A stretch of 64,000 nt of DNA from Streptomyces cinnamoneus. Lineage in GTDB: Bacteria; Actinomycetota; Actinomycetes; Streptomycetales; Streptomycetaceae. Location: positions 5,887,001-5,951,000 of the forward strand of contig NZ_PKFQ01000001.1 in assembly GCF_002939475.1 (NCBI RefSeq), given 5' to 3'. Position 1 is the stretch's first letter; every line of letters starts with the position of its first letter. The notes beneath the pieces were generated by a model, which was given only the letters and a program-made list of their open reading frames with translations, was not told where the DNA came from and made no database searches. A program made the position numbers and the translations under genes. This document shows positions 1-8,326 of the stretch, in pieces.

Positions 1-147
1 GGCCTCTACCTGGCCGGTGCGTGGACCGCCACCGGCTGGCCCGCGACCATGGAGAGCGCGGTGCGCAGCGGGCTGAACGCCGCCGGCGCGGCACTCTCCG
101 AGCTCGGCCGACCGCACCGGAACCCCGTGCGGGAGGCGGCGGTATGA
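1..147 (+). CDS. hpnE: HpnE-like hydroxysqualene dehydroxylase, C-terminal end only
   Basis: Only the last 48 codons are in the window. They read through YLAGAWTATGWPATMESAVR to a TGA at 145-147. This is the C-terminal FAD-binding signature of amine-oxidase/phytoene-desaturase-like flavoproteins, where the GxWTxTGWPATMESAVRSG block contacts the flavin. In hopanoid operons the enzyme at this place is HpnE, which reductively removes the hydroxyl of hydroxysqualene to give squalene. The stop overlaps the ATG of the next gene (ATGA), so the two are translationally coupled. The assignment rests on this motif and on the squalene-hopene cyclase two genes downstream. A carotenoid-type desaturase cannot be excluded from so short a piece. 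Confidence 0.75.
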   Translation, partial: GLYLAGAWTATGWPATMESAVRSGLNAAGAALSELGRPHRNPVREAAV

Positions 148-1283
148 ACCAGCGAGCCATCAAGGCGCGCGTCCCCCACAGTGGGGCGCGTGTGAGCACG
201 ACCACCAGAGGAGAGACCGTGACATCGGCGATCCCAGCTGTCGACACCGCGGGCGTCCAGGCCCTGCTGGAGCGCGGACGGACGCTTGCCACGCCGGTGC
301 TGCGTGCCGCCGTGGACAGGCTCGCCGCACCCATGGACACCGTGGCCGCCTACCACTTCGGCTGGATCGACGCCGAAGGCCGGCCCGCCCACGGCGACCA
401 GGGCAAGGCCGTCCGGCCCGCCCTCGCCCTGCTCTCGGCCGAGGCCGCCGGCGCGCCCGCCGAGGTGGGCGTCCCCGGCGCCGTCGCCGTCGAGCTCGTG
501 CACAACTTCTCGCTGTTGCACGACGACCTGATGGACGGCGACGAGCAGCGCCGCCACCGCGACACCGTCTGGAAGGCGTACGGCCCCGCGCAGGCCATCC
601 TCGTCGGCGACGCCCTCTTCGCGCTCGCCAACGAGGTCCTGCTGGAGCTGGGCACCGTCGAGGCCGGCCGGGCCACCCGGCGCCTGACCACGGCCACCCG
701 CAAGCTCATCGACGGCCAGGCCCAGGACATCTCCTACGAGCACCGCGAGCGGGTCACCGTCGCGGAGTGCCTGGAGATGGAGGGCAACAAGACCGGTGCC
801 CTCCTGGCCTGCGCCGTCTCCATCGGCGCGGTCCTCGGCGGCGCCGACGAACGTACGGCCGACACCCTGGAGGCCTACGGCTACCACCTCGGCCTCGCCT
901 TCCAGGCCGTCGACGACCTGCTCGGCATCTGGGGAGACCCGGAGGCCACCGGCAAGCAGACCTGGAGCGACCTGCGGCAGCGCAAGAAGTCGCTCCCCGT
1001 CGTCGCCGCCCTCGCGGCGGGCGGCTCCGCGTCCGAGCGGCTCGCCGGCATGCTCGCCGCCGACGCGAAGCTCACCGACGCCCAGCTGGCCGACTTCAGC
1101 GAGGAGGAGTTCGCCCACCGCGCCGCCCTGATCGAGGAGGCGGGCGGCCGGGAGTGGACCTCTCAGGAGGCGCGCCGCCAGCACGCCACCGCGATCGAGG
1201 CGCTGAGCGCCGTGGACATGCCCGCAGAGGTCAGGGCGCAGCTGACCGCCCTCGCCGACTTCGTCGTCGTACGGAAGAGATGA
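144..1283 (+). CDS. Polyprenyl diphosphate synthase (farnesyl diphosphate synthase type)
   Basis: Trans-isoprenyl diphosphate synthase that condenses isopentenyl diphosphate with allylic diphosphates, here presumably making farnesyl diphosphate for squalene. It shows the first aspartate-rich motif HDDLMDGDE and the second motif VDDLLGIWGD, plus the GKAVRPALALL and EGNKTGALL blocks of the family. Its 379 residues are normal length. The ATG at 144 overlaps the upstream stop. A better ribosome site (AGAGGAGA) sits at 207-214 before an in-frame GTG at 219, so the true start may be 219, which would remove 25 poorly conserved residues. It lies between hpnE and squalene-hopene cyclase, which supports a role in feeding hopanoid synthesis. 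Product chain length is inferred from context. Confidence 0.9.
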   Translation: MNQRAIKARVPHSGARVSTTTRGETVTSAIPAVDTAGVQALLERGRTLATPVLRAAVDRLAAPMDTVAAYHFGWIDAEGRPAHGDQGKAVRPALALLSAEAAGAPAEVGVPGAVAVELVHNFSLLHDDLMDGDEQRRHRDTVWKAYGPAQAILVGDALFALANEVLLELGTVEAGRATRRLTTATRKLIDGQAQDISYEHRERVTVAECLEMEGNKTGALLACAVSIGAVLGGADERTADTLEAYGYHLGLAFQAVDDLLGIWGDPEATGKQTWSDLRQRKKSLPVVAALAAGGSASERLAGMLAADAKLTDAQLADFSEEEFAHRAALIEEAGGREWTSQEARRQHATAIEALSAVDMPAEVRAQLTALADFVVVRKR

Positions 1284-1320
1284 TTGCCATTCACCCGATC
1301 TAGCACCACCTCGCGGTCGC

Positions 1321-1351
1321 CGGCCGGTGCCCTCGCTCTCGGTACCGGCCG
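1321..1351. terminator. Hairpin between prenyl synthase and squalene-hopene cyclase
   Basis: An 11-bp stem (1321-1331 pairing with 1341-1351, one G-T pair) with a 9-nt loop lies in the 138-bp gap before the cyclase gene. There is no T tract, so it may be an attenuator or RNA-processing/stability element inside the operon rather than a full terminator. A short direct repeat (CAGTACGGCAG) follows at about 1364 and 1382. Confidence 0.35.
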
Positions 1352-1421
1352 ACGGATACCCCCCAGTACGGCAGTCACAAGCAGTACGGCAGAGAAGAAC
1401 TCACTGCATTAGGGGAAAGCC

Positions 1422-3440
1422 ATGACAGCGACGACCGACGGCACCGGGGCGGTAGCGCCCCGCGCAGCCGAGGCCGGCCAGAGCACGACAGCACCGCCCC
1501 CGAGCCCGGCGGCCACCGAGCCGCCGAAGATCCGCGAAGCCGCGGAGCGGGCCGCCGCCCGGTCCGCCGAGCACCTGCTGTCCCGCCAGGACGAGCAGGG
1601 CTGGTGGAAGGGCGACCTGGAGACCAACGTCACCATGGACGCGGAGGACCTGCTCCTGCGTCAGTTCCTCGGGATCCGCGACGAACGGACCACCGCGGCC
1701 GCCGCCCGCTGGATCCGCTCCCAGCAGCGCCCCGACGGCACCTGGGCCACCTTCTACGGCGGCCCTCCCGAGCTCTCCGCCACCATCGAGGCCTACACCG
1801 CCCTGCGGCTCGCCGGAGACCCTCCCGACGCCCCCCACATGGCCGCCGCCTCGGCCTGGGTCCGGGAACAGGGCGGCATCGCCGCCTCCCGCGTCTTCAC
1901 CCGGATCTGGCTGGCCCTCTTCGGCTGGTGGCGGTGGACCGATCTCCCCGAACTGCCGCCGGAGATCATGTACCTGCCGAAGTGGTTCCCCCTCAACATC
2001 TACGACTTCGGCTGCTGGGCCCGGCAGACGATCGTGCCGCTCACCATCGTCTCGGCCGCCCGGCCCGTCCGGCCGGCGCCCTTCAGCCTCGACGAGCTGC
2101 ACACCGACCCCCGCCGGCCCCTCCCCGCACGGCGCACCGGCTCCTCCGGCGGCTGGCAGGGCCTCTTCCAGCGCCTGGACAAGGCGTTGCACGCCTACCG
2201 CAGAATCGCCGTCGGCCCGCTGCGTCGCTCGGCCGTCGACGCCGCCGCGCGCTGGATCATCGAGCGCCAGGAGAACGACGGCTGCTGGGGCGGCATCCAG
2301 CCGCCCGCCGTGTACTCCGTCATCGCCCTCCACCTCCTCGGCTACGACCTGGGCCACCCGGTGCTGCGCGCCGGGCTGGAGTCGCTGGACCGTTTCGCCA
2401 TCTGGAGCGAGGACGAGGAGGGCGCCCCCGTCCGGATGATCGAGGCATGTCAGTCCCCGGTCTGGGACACCTGCCTGGCCGCGATCGCCCTCGTCGACGC
2501 CGGGGTGCGCCCCGACCACCCGGCGCTGGTGAAGGCCGCCGACTGGATGCTGGACGAGCAGATCCTGCGCTCCGGCGACTGGGCCGTACGACGCCCCGAA
2601 CTGCCCCCGGGCGGCTGGGCCTTCGAGTTCCACAACGACAACTACCCCGACATCGACGACACCGCCGAGGTCGTCCTCGCCCTCAAGCGCGTGGCGCACC
2701 CCGATCCCGAGCGCGTCGAGACGGCCGTCCAGCGGGCCGCCCGCTGGACGCTCGGCATGCAGTCGAAGAACGGCGCCTGGGGCGCCTTCGACGCGGACAA
2801 CACCAGCGCCTTCCCCAACCGGCTGCCGTTCTGCGACTTCGGGGAGGTCGTCGACCCGCCGTCCGCCGACGTCACCGCGCACGTCGTCGAGATGCTGGCG
2901 GTCCTCGGCAAGCAGCACGACCCGCGCACCCGGCGCGGCATCGAATACCTGCTGGCCGAGCAGGAGGAGTCCGGCGCCTGGTTCGGCCGCTGGGGCGTCA
3001 ACTACGTCTACGGCACCGGGTCCGTGGTGCCCGCGCTGGTGGCCGCGGGACTGCCCGTCACCCACCCTGCGATCCGGCGGGCCGTGACCTGGCTGACCGG
3101 TGTGCAGAACGCCGACGGCGGCTGGGGCGAGGACCTGCGCTCCTACCGCGACCCCGAGTGGATCGGCCGCGGCGCCTCCACCGCCTCGCAGACCGCCTGG
3201 GCCCTGCTGGCCCTGCTGGCGGCGGGGGAGCGGGACGGCGAGGCGGTCGAGCGGGGCGTGGCCTGGCTCACCGAGACCCAGCGCGAGGACGGCTCGTGGG
3301 ACGAGCCGCACTTCACCGGCACTGGCTTCCCGTGGGACTTCTCCATCAACTACCACCTCTACCGTCAGGTCTTCCCGCTCACGGCCCTCGGCCGGTACCT
3401 GCACGGCGAGCCCCCGTCCCCCGAGCGGCGGGAGGACTGA
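1422..3440 (+). CDS. shc: Squalene-hopene cyclase
   Basis: Cyclises squalene to hop-22-ene/hopanol at the membrane, the committed step of hopanoid synthesis. The 672-residue length fits the family. The catalytic DXDD motif appears as DIDD at residues 410-413 (within YPDIDDTAEVV). Several QW-type repeats are visible, for example QRPDGTWATF, QENDGCWGG, QSKNGAWGAFD, QNADGGWGED and QREDGSWDEP. The N-terminal 30 residues are Ala/Pro-rich and probably disordered. The ATG at 1422 follows AGGGGAAAG. The gene ends in TGATG, overlapping the start of hpnG. Family membership is certain from the DXDD and QW motifs. Confidence 0.97.
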   Translation: MTATTDGTGAVAPRAAEAGQSTTAPPPSPAATEPPKIREAAERAAARSAEHLLSRQDEQGWWKGDLETNVTMDAEDLLLRQFLGIRDERTTAAAARWIRSQQRPDGTWATFYGGPPELSATIEAYTALRLAGDPPDAPHMAAASAWVREQGGIAASRVFTRIWLALFGWWRWTDLPELPPEIMYLPKWFPLNIYDFGCWARQTIVPLTIVSAARPVRPAPFSLDELHTDPRRPLPARRTGSSGGWQGLFQRLDKALHAYRRIAVGPLRRSAVDAAARWIIERQENDGCWGGIQPPAVYSVIALHLLGYDLGHPVLRAGLESLDRFAIWSEDEEGAPVRMIEACQSPVWDTCLAAIALVDAGVRPDHPALVKAADWMLDEQILRSGDWAVRRPELPPGGWAFEFHNDNYPDIDDTAEVVLALKRVAHPDPERVETAVQRAARWTLGMQSKNGAWGAFDADNTSAFPNRLPFCDFGEVVDPPSADVTAHVVEMLAVLGKQHDPRTRRGIEYLLAEQEESGAWFGRWGVNYVYGTGSVVPALVAAGLPVTHPAIRRAVTWLTGVQNADGGWGEDLRSYRDPEWIGRGASTASQTAWALLALLAAGERDGEAVERGVAWLTETQREDGSWDEPHFTGTGFPWDFSINYHLYRQVFPLTALGRYLHGEPPSPERRED

Positions 3441-4090
3441 TGATCACCGGCACGGGCACGCCCGCCCCCGCACCGCTGCTGATCGCCTGTGCGCTCGGCA
3501 TCGAGCGCCTCGCCCTGCGCGGCGGTCTCTCCGGTGCGGCCGGGCCCGTGACCGTCCTGCGCACCGGCATGGGCCCGCAGGCGGCGGACCGTGCCGTGAC
3601 CCAGGCCCTGGCCGACGGCTCCGTCCTGCACGACGCCGCCGTGATCGCCACGGGCTTCTGTGCCGGGCTGGCCCCCGGCATGCACCCCGGCGACCTGGTG
3701 GTCGCCGACGAGACGCGCGACAGCTCGGGACGCACCGAGTGCGTCGGCGTCGAACTGCTGGCCAAGGAGCTGGCGCGTGCCGTGCCCCGGCGCGTCATCC
3801 ACACCGGGCCCCTCATCGGCGCGGACCACGTCGTGCGCGGCGCGGAGCGGGCCGCCCTGCACGCCGCGGGCGCACTGGCCGCGGACATGGAGTCCGCCGC
3901 CACACTCCGAAGCGCCGTGCGGGCCGGCACACGCCCGGTTGCGGCCGTACGGGTGGTCGTGGACGCTCCAGAACACGAACTTGTGCGAATCGGGACCCTG
4001 CGGGGTGGAATATCGGCTTTCCGTGTGCTGCGCACCGTCCTTCCGGCCTTTTTCGAATGGCACCGTTCTTTGCTGCTCCCCAGGAGGTGA
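3440..4090 (+). CDS. hpnG: HpnG, adenosylhopane nucleosidase/phosphorylase
   Basis: A 216-residue protein of the purine nucleoside phosphorylase/MTA-SAH nucleosidase fold. It has the glycine-rich TGFCAGLAPGMHPGDLVVAD segment and the ADMESAA motif that binds the ribose/purine in this superfamily. In hopanoid operons HpnG removes adenine from adenosylhopane, giving ribosyl- or phosphoribosylhopane. The start ATG overlaps the cyclase stop. Its last codons contain the ribosome site (AGGAGGTGA) for hpnH. The substrate is assigned from position between shc and hpnH. By sequence alone it is only a nucleoside phosphorylase-like protein. Confidence 0.88.
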   Translation: MITGTGTPAPAPLLIACALGIERLALRGGLSGAAGPVTVLRTGMGPQAADRAVTQALADGSVLHDAAVIATGFCAGLAPGMHPGDLVVADETRDSSGRTECVGVELLAKELARAVPRRVIHTGPLIGADHVVRGAERAALHAAGALAADMESAATLRSAVRAGTRPVAAVRVVVDAPEHELVRIGTLRGGISAFRVLRTVLPAFFEWHRSLLLPRR

Positions 4091-4095
4091 GCCAG

Positions 4096-5118
4096 ATGGC
4101 CATGCCGCTTCGCCAGACCATCCGGGTCGGGACCTATCTTTTTGAACAGAAGCTGCGCAGGCGTGAGAAGTTCCCACTGATCGTGGAACTGGAGCCGCTC
4201 TACGCCTGCAACCTCAAATGCGAGGGCTGCGGGAAGATCCAGCATCCGGCGGGGGTGCTCAAACAGCGGATGCCGGTGGCCCAGGCGGTCGGCGCGGTGC
4301 TGGAGTCCGGTGCCCCCATGGTGTCCATCGCGGGCGGCGAGCCGCTGATGCACCCTCAGATCGATGAGATCGTCCGCCAGCTGGTGGCGCGCCGGAAGTA
4401 TGTCTTCCTCTGCACCAACGCGCTGCTGATGCGGAAGAAGATGGAGAAGTTCACGCCTTCCCCGTACTTCGCCTTCGCCGTGCACATCGACGGGCTGCGC
4501 GAGCGGCACGACGAATCCGTCGCGAAGGAGGGTGTGTTCGACGAGGCGGTGGAGGCCATCAAGGAGGCCAAGCGGCGCGGCTTCCGGGTCACCACCAATT
4601 CCACCTTCTTCAACACCGACACGGCCCAGACCGTCGTCGAGGTGCTCAACTACCTCAACGACGAATTGCGGGTGGACGAGATGATGATCTCTCCGGCCTA
4701 TGCCTACGAGAAGGCGCCAGACCAGGAGCACTTCCTGGGCGTGGAGCAGACCCGCGAGCTGTTCAAGAAGGCGTTCTCGGGCGGCAACCGCAAGCGCTGG
4801 CGGCTCAACCACAGCCCGCTCTTCCTCGATTTCCTGGAGGGCAAGGCGGATTTTCCCTGCACCGCCTGGGCCATTCCCAACTACTCGCTCTTCGGCTGGC
4901 AGCGGCCCTGCTACCTGATGAGCGACGGGTACGTGCCCACCTACCGGCAGCTGATCGAGGAGACCGACTGGGACAAGTACGGCCGGGGCAAGGACCCGCG
5001 CTGCGCCAACTGCATGGCGCACTGCGGCTACGAGCCCACGGCCGTGCTCGCCACCATGGGGTCCCTCAAGGAGTCCCTGCGGGCCGCCCGGGAGACCGTC
5101 TCCGGGAACCGGGGCTGA
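4096..5118 (+). CDS. hpnH: HpnH, radical SAM adenosylhopane synthase
   Basis: Radical SAM enzyme that couples an adenosyl radical to hopene, making adenosylhopane, the first step of side-chain extension. The [4Fe-4S]-binding CxxxCxxC motif is C38, C42 and C45 (CNLKCEGC), followed by the SAM-contacting SIAGGEPLMHP segment. A C-terminal cysteine cluster (DPRCANCMAHCGYEPTA) is typical of HpnH. The 340 residues match the family. The ATG lies 5 nt after the hpnG stop, with its ribosome site inside hpnG, so the two are co-translated. HpnH supplies the HpnG substrate. Confidence 0.95.
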   Translation: MAMPLRQTIRVGTYLFEQKLRRREKFPLIVELEPLYACNLKCEGCGKIQHPAGVLKQRMPVAQAVGAVLESGAPMVSIAGGEPLMHPQIDEIVRQLVARRKYVFLCTNALLMRKKMEKFTPSPYFAFAVHIDGLRERHDESVAKEGVFDEAVEAIKEAKRRGFRVTTNSTFFNTDTAQTVVEVLNYLNDELRVDEMMISPAYAYEKAPDQEHFLGVEQTRELFKKAFSGGNRKRWRLNHSPLFLDFLEGKADFPCTAWAIPNYSLFGWQRPCYLMSDGYVPTYRQLIEETDWDKYGRGKDPRCANCMAHCGYEPTAVLATMGSLKESLRAARETVSGNRG

Positions 5119-5125
5119 GGGGACC

Positions 5126-6289
5126 ATGGCCACGACGGAGCCGCTCTCCCTCGGCGTCCCCCAGGTGCCGGCCCGGCTCGCGGTGCGCCGCCCCTCGCGG
5201 CGCATCCAGGTCGGGTCGGTGCCGGTCGGCGGTGACGCCCCTGTGTCGGTGCAGTCCATGACCACCACGCGCACGTCCGACATCGGTGCGACGTTGCAGC
5301 AGATCGCCGAGCTGACGGCGTCGGGTTGTCAGATCGTGCGTGTGGCGTGTCCGACTCAGGACGACGCGGACGCGCTGCCGGTCATTGCGAGGAAGTCGCA
5401 GATCCCGGTGATCGCGGACATTCACTTCCAGCCGAAGTACGTGTTCGCGGCGATCGACGCGGGGTGTGCGGCGGTGCGGGTCAATCCGGGCAACATCAAG
5501 CAGTTCGACGACAAGGTCAAGGAGATCGCCAAGGCGGCTTCCGACGCGGGGACGCCGATCCGTATCGGTGTGAACGCGGGTTCGCTGGACCGTCGTCTGC
5601 TGCAGAAGTACGGCAAGGCCACCCCCGAGGCGCTGGTGGAGTCGGCGTTGTGGGAGGCGTCGCTGTTCGAGGAGCACGGCTTCCGCGACATCAAGATCTC
5701 GGTCAAGCACAACGACCCGGTCGTGATGGTCAACGCCTACCGGCAGCTGGCCGCCCAGTGCGACTACCCGCTGCACCTGGGTGTGACCGAGGCGGGCCCG
5801 GCCTTCCAGGGCACCATCAAGTCCGCCGTGGCTTTCGGGGCCCTGCTCTCCGAGGGCATCGGCGACACCATCCGCGTGTCGCTGTCGGCTCCGCCGGCGG
5901 AGGAGATCAAGGTCGGTATCCAGATCCTGGAGTCGCTGAACCTGCGCCAGCGTCGTCTGGAGATCGTCTCCTGTCCGTCCTGCGGCCGCGCGCAGGTGGA
6001 CGTCTACAAGCTGGCCGAGGAGGTCACCGCCGGCTTGGAGGGCATGGAGGTGCCGCTGCGGGTCGCGGTCATGGGCTGTGTCGTCAACGGTCCCGGTGAG
6101 GCCCGTGAGGCGGATCTGGGTGTGGCGTCCGGCAACGGCAAGGGGCAGATCTTCGTCAAGGGCGAGGTCATCAAGACCGTTCCCGAGTCCAAGATCGTGG
6201 AGACCCTCATCGAGGAGGCCATGAAGATCGCCGAGCAGATGGAGGCGGAGGGCGCCCTCTCCGGGCCCCCCGCCGTCACCGTCCACTGA
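5126..6289 (+). CDS. ispG: 4-hydroxy-3-methylbut-2-enyl diphosphate synthase IspG
   Basis: Iron-sulfur enzyme of the MEP pathway that converts methylerythritol cyclodiphosphate to HMBPP. The N-terminal TIM-barrel part shows the VPVGGDAPVSVQSMTTT block. The C-terminal cluster-binding part shows SCPSCGR and CVVNGPGEAREADLG, which carry the conserved cysteines. The 387 residues are normal for the short bacterial form. Streptomyces commonly keep a second ispG elsewhere, so this one is probably the hopanoid-operon paralogue. The middle of the gene (about 5230-5640) uses more G/T-ending codons (CGT, TGT, GTG) than its ends or its neighbours. Confidence 0.96.
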   Translation: MATTEPLSLGVPQVPARLAVRRPSRRIQVGSVPVGGDAPVSVQSMTTTRTSDIGATLQQIAELTASGCQIVRVACPTQDDADALPVIARKSQIPVIADIHFQPKYVFAAIDAGCAAVRVNPGNIKQFDDKVKEIAKAASDAGTPIRIGVNAGSLDRRLLQKYGKATPEALVESALWEASLFEEHGFRDIKISVKHNDPVVMVNAYRQLAAQCDYPLHLGVTEAGPAFQGTIKSAVAFGALLSEGIGDTIRVSLSAPPAEEIKVGIQILESLNLRQRRLEIVSCPSCGRAQVDVYKLAEEVTAGLEGMEVPLRVAVMGCVVNGPGEAREADLGVASGNGKGQIFVKGEVIKTVPESKIVETLIEEAMKIAEQMEAEGALSGPPAVTVH

Positions 6290-6337
6290 CCGGGGGCTTT
6301 CGCCAGGAAAGGCCGGACCAACAAGGAGGGGGCCGTC

Positions 6338-8326
6338 GTGTCGTTGTTGGAGAACATCCGGAACCCCAGCGACCTGAAGGCGCTGGACCGGGAGGACCTC
6401 GCGGAACTCGCCGAGGAGATCCGCCACTTCCTCATTCACGCCGTGGCCAGGACCGGCGGGCACCTCGGCCCGAACCTCGGCGTGGTCGAACTGACGATGG
6501 CCCTGCACCGGGCCTTCGACTCGCCCGCCGACCGCATCCTGTGGGACACCGGCCACCAGGCCTACGTCCACAAACTGCTCACCGGCCGCCAGGACTTCTC
6601 CAAGCTGCGCGGCAAGGGGGGCCTGTCGGGCTACCCCTCGCGCGAGGAGTCCGAGCACGACGTCATCGAGAACAGCCACGCCTCCACGGTGCTCGGCTGG
6701 GCCGACGGCCTCGCCAAGGCCAACCAGGTGCTCGGGCGCTGGAACCGCCACGTCGTCGCCGTCATCGGGGACGGCGCGCTCACCGGCGGCATGGCCTGGG
6801 AGGCCCTCAACAACATCGCCGCCGCCAAGGACCGCCAACTGATCATCGTCGTCAACGACAACGAACGCAGCTACGGGCCCACCATCGGCGGCCTCGCCGA
6901 CCACCTCGCCACCCTGCGCACCACCGACGGCTACGAGCGCGCCCTGTCCTGGGGCAAGGACGCCGTCCAGCGCCTGCCACTCCTCGGCAAGCCGCTGTAC
7001 GAGTCGCTGCACGGCGCGAAGAAGGGCTTCAAGGACGCCTTCGCGCCGCAGGGCATGTTCGAGGACCTCGGGCTGAAGTACCTCGGCCCGATAGACGGCC
7101 ACGACGTCGCCGCCGTCGAGTCGGCGCTGCGCCGCGCCAAGCGCTTCCACGGCCCCGTCCTCGTGCACTGCCGCACCGAGAAGGGGCGCGGCTACCAGCC
7201 CGCGCTGGAGGACGAGGCGGACCGCTTCCACTCCGTCGGGGTGATGAACCCGCTGACCTGCGAACCGCTGGCGCCGCCCGCCGGGAGGTCCTGGACGTCG
7301 GTGTTCGGCGACGAGATGGTGCGCATCGGCGCCGAACGCCCGGACGTGGTGGCCGTCACGGCGGCCATGCTGCACCCGGTGGGCCTGACGAAGTTCGCGG
7401 AGGCGTACCCCGACCGGGTCTGGGACGTGGGCATCGCCGAGCAGCACGGCGCCGTCTCGGCGGCCGGGCTGGCCACGGGCGGGCTGCACCCGGTGTTCGC
7501 CGTCTACGCCACCTTCCTCAACCGGGCCTTCGACCAGGTCCTGATGGACGTGGCCCTGCACAAGTGCGGGGTCACCTTCGTCCTGGACCGGGCCGGCGTC
7601 ACCGGCACGGACGGGGCGAGCCACAACGGCATGTGGGACATGTCGATCCTCCAGGTCGTGCCCGGCCTGCGGATCGCCGCCCCGCGCGACGCCGGGCAGC
7701 TGCGCGCCCAGCTGCGCGAGGCCGTCGGCGTCGCCGACGCCCCCACCGTCGTGCGCTTCCCGAAGGAGGACGTGGGCCCGGACATCCCGGCCCTCGGCCG
7801 GATCGGCGGCATGGACCTCCTCGCCGGACCGGGAGCGTCCGGCGGCGACGTCCTGCTCGTCACCGTCGGGGCGCTGACCCGGATGGCTCTGGAGGCCGCC
7901 GACCTGCTGGAGGCCCGCGGCACCACCTGCACGGTCGTCGACCCCCGCTGGGTCAAGCCGGTCGACGAGGCGCTCCCCGCGCTCGCCGCCCGGCACCGGA
8001 TGGTCGCCGTGGTCGAGGACAACAGCCGCACGGGCGGCGTCGGCTGGGCGGTGGCGCAGGCCCTGCGCGACGCCGGCGTCGACCTGCCCGTACGGACCTT
8101 CGGCATCCCCGAGCAGTTCCTGGCGCACGCCAAGCGCGCCGAGGTGCTCGCGGACCTGGGGCTCACCCCCGCCGAGGTCGCCGGACGCATCAGCGCGGTC
8201 CTGGCCCGCAAGGAGCCCGTGGACGGCCGCGGCGGCGGCGCGTCCCCCGGCCCTGCCGGCCCGGGCAGGAAGGCGGCCCTGGCCGGCAGGGCCGGCACAG
8301 CCGGTAAGGAGAGCGACAGCGCATGA
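6338..8326 (+). CDS. dxs: 1-deoxy-D-xylulose-5-phosphate synthase Dxs
   Basis: Thiamine diphosphate-dependent enzyme that condenses pyruvate with glyceraldehyde 3-phosphate, the entry step of the MEP pathway. It has WDTGHQAYVHKLLTGR, the ThDP/Mg motif GDGALTGGMAWEALNN, and the transketolase central and C-terminal domains (DRAGVTGTDGASHNG; PRWVKPVD). The 662 residues include a low-complexity Gly/Ala/Pro tail of about 35 residues. The start is GTG at 6338 after AAGGAGGGGG. Its stop overlaps the aminotransferase ATG (ATGA). With ispG and the prenyl synthase it makes the hopanoid operon partly self-sufficient for precursor supply. Confidence 0.96.
   Translation: MSLLENIRNPSDLKALDREDLAELAEEIRHFLIHAVARTGGHLGPNLGVVELTMALHRAFDSPADRILWDTGHQAYVHKLLTGRQDFSKLRGKGGLSGYPSREESEHDVIENSHASTVLGWADGLAKANQVLGRWNRHVVAVIGDGALTGGMAWEALNNIAAAKDRQLIIVVNDNERSYGPTIGGLADHLATLRTTDGYERALSWGKDAVQRLPLLGKPLYESLHGAKKGFKDAFAPQGMFEDLGLKYLGPIDGHDVAAVESALRRAKRFHGPVLVHCRTEKGRGYQPALEDEADRFHSVGVMNPLTCEPLAPPAGRSWTSVFGDEMVRIGAERPDVVAVTAAMLHPVGLTKFAEAYPDRVWDVGIAEQHGAVSAAGLATGGLHPVFAVYATFLNRAFDQVLMDVALHKCGVTFVLDRAGVTGTDGASHNGMWDMSILQVVPGLRIAAPRDAGQLRAQLREAVGVADAPTVVRFPKEDVGPDIPALGRIGGMDLLAGPGASGGDVLLVTVGALTRMALEAADLLEARGTTCTVVDPRWVKPVDEALPALAARHRMVAVVEDNSRTGGVGWAVAQALRDAGVDLPVRTFGIPEQFLAHAKRAEVLADLGLTPAEVAGRISAVLARKEPVDGRGGGASPGPAGPGRKAALAGRAGTAGKESDSA

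Noticed and set aside
144..215. Hairpin-like CCCCCAC/GTGGGG near the prenyl synthase start as an attenuator
   Set aside because: The arms are short and lie inside the coding frame if the ATG at 144 is used. No further evidence of regulation.
5066..8128. Very long open frame (over 1000 codons) on the - strand opposite ispG and dxs
   Set aside because: It is the antisense shadow of two confidently identified + strand genes in high-GC DNA. Its translation is low-complexity with no domain.
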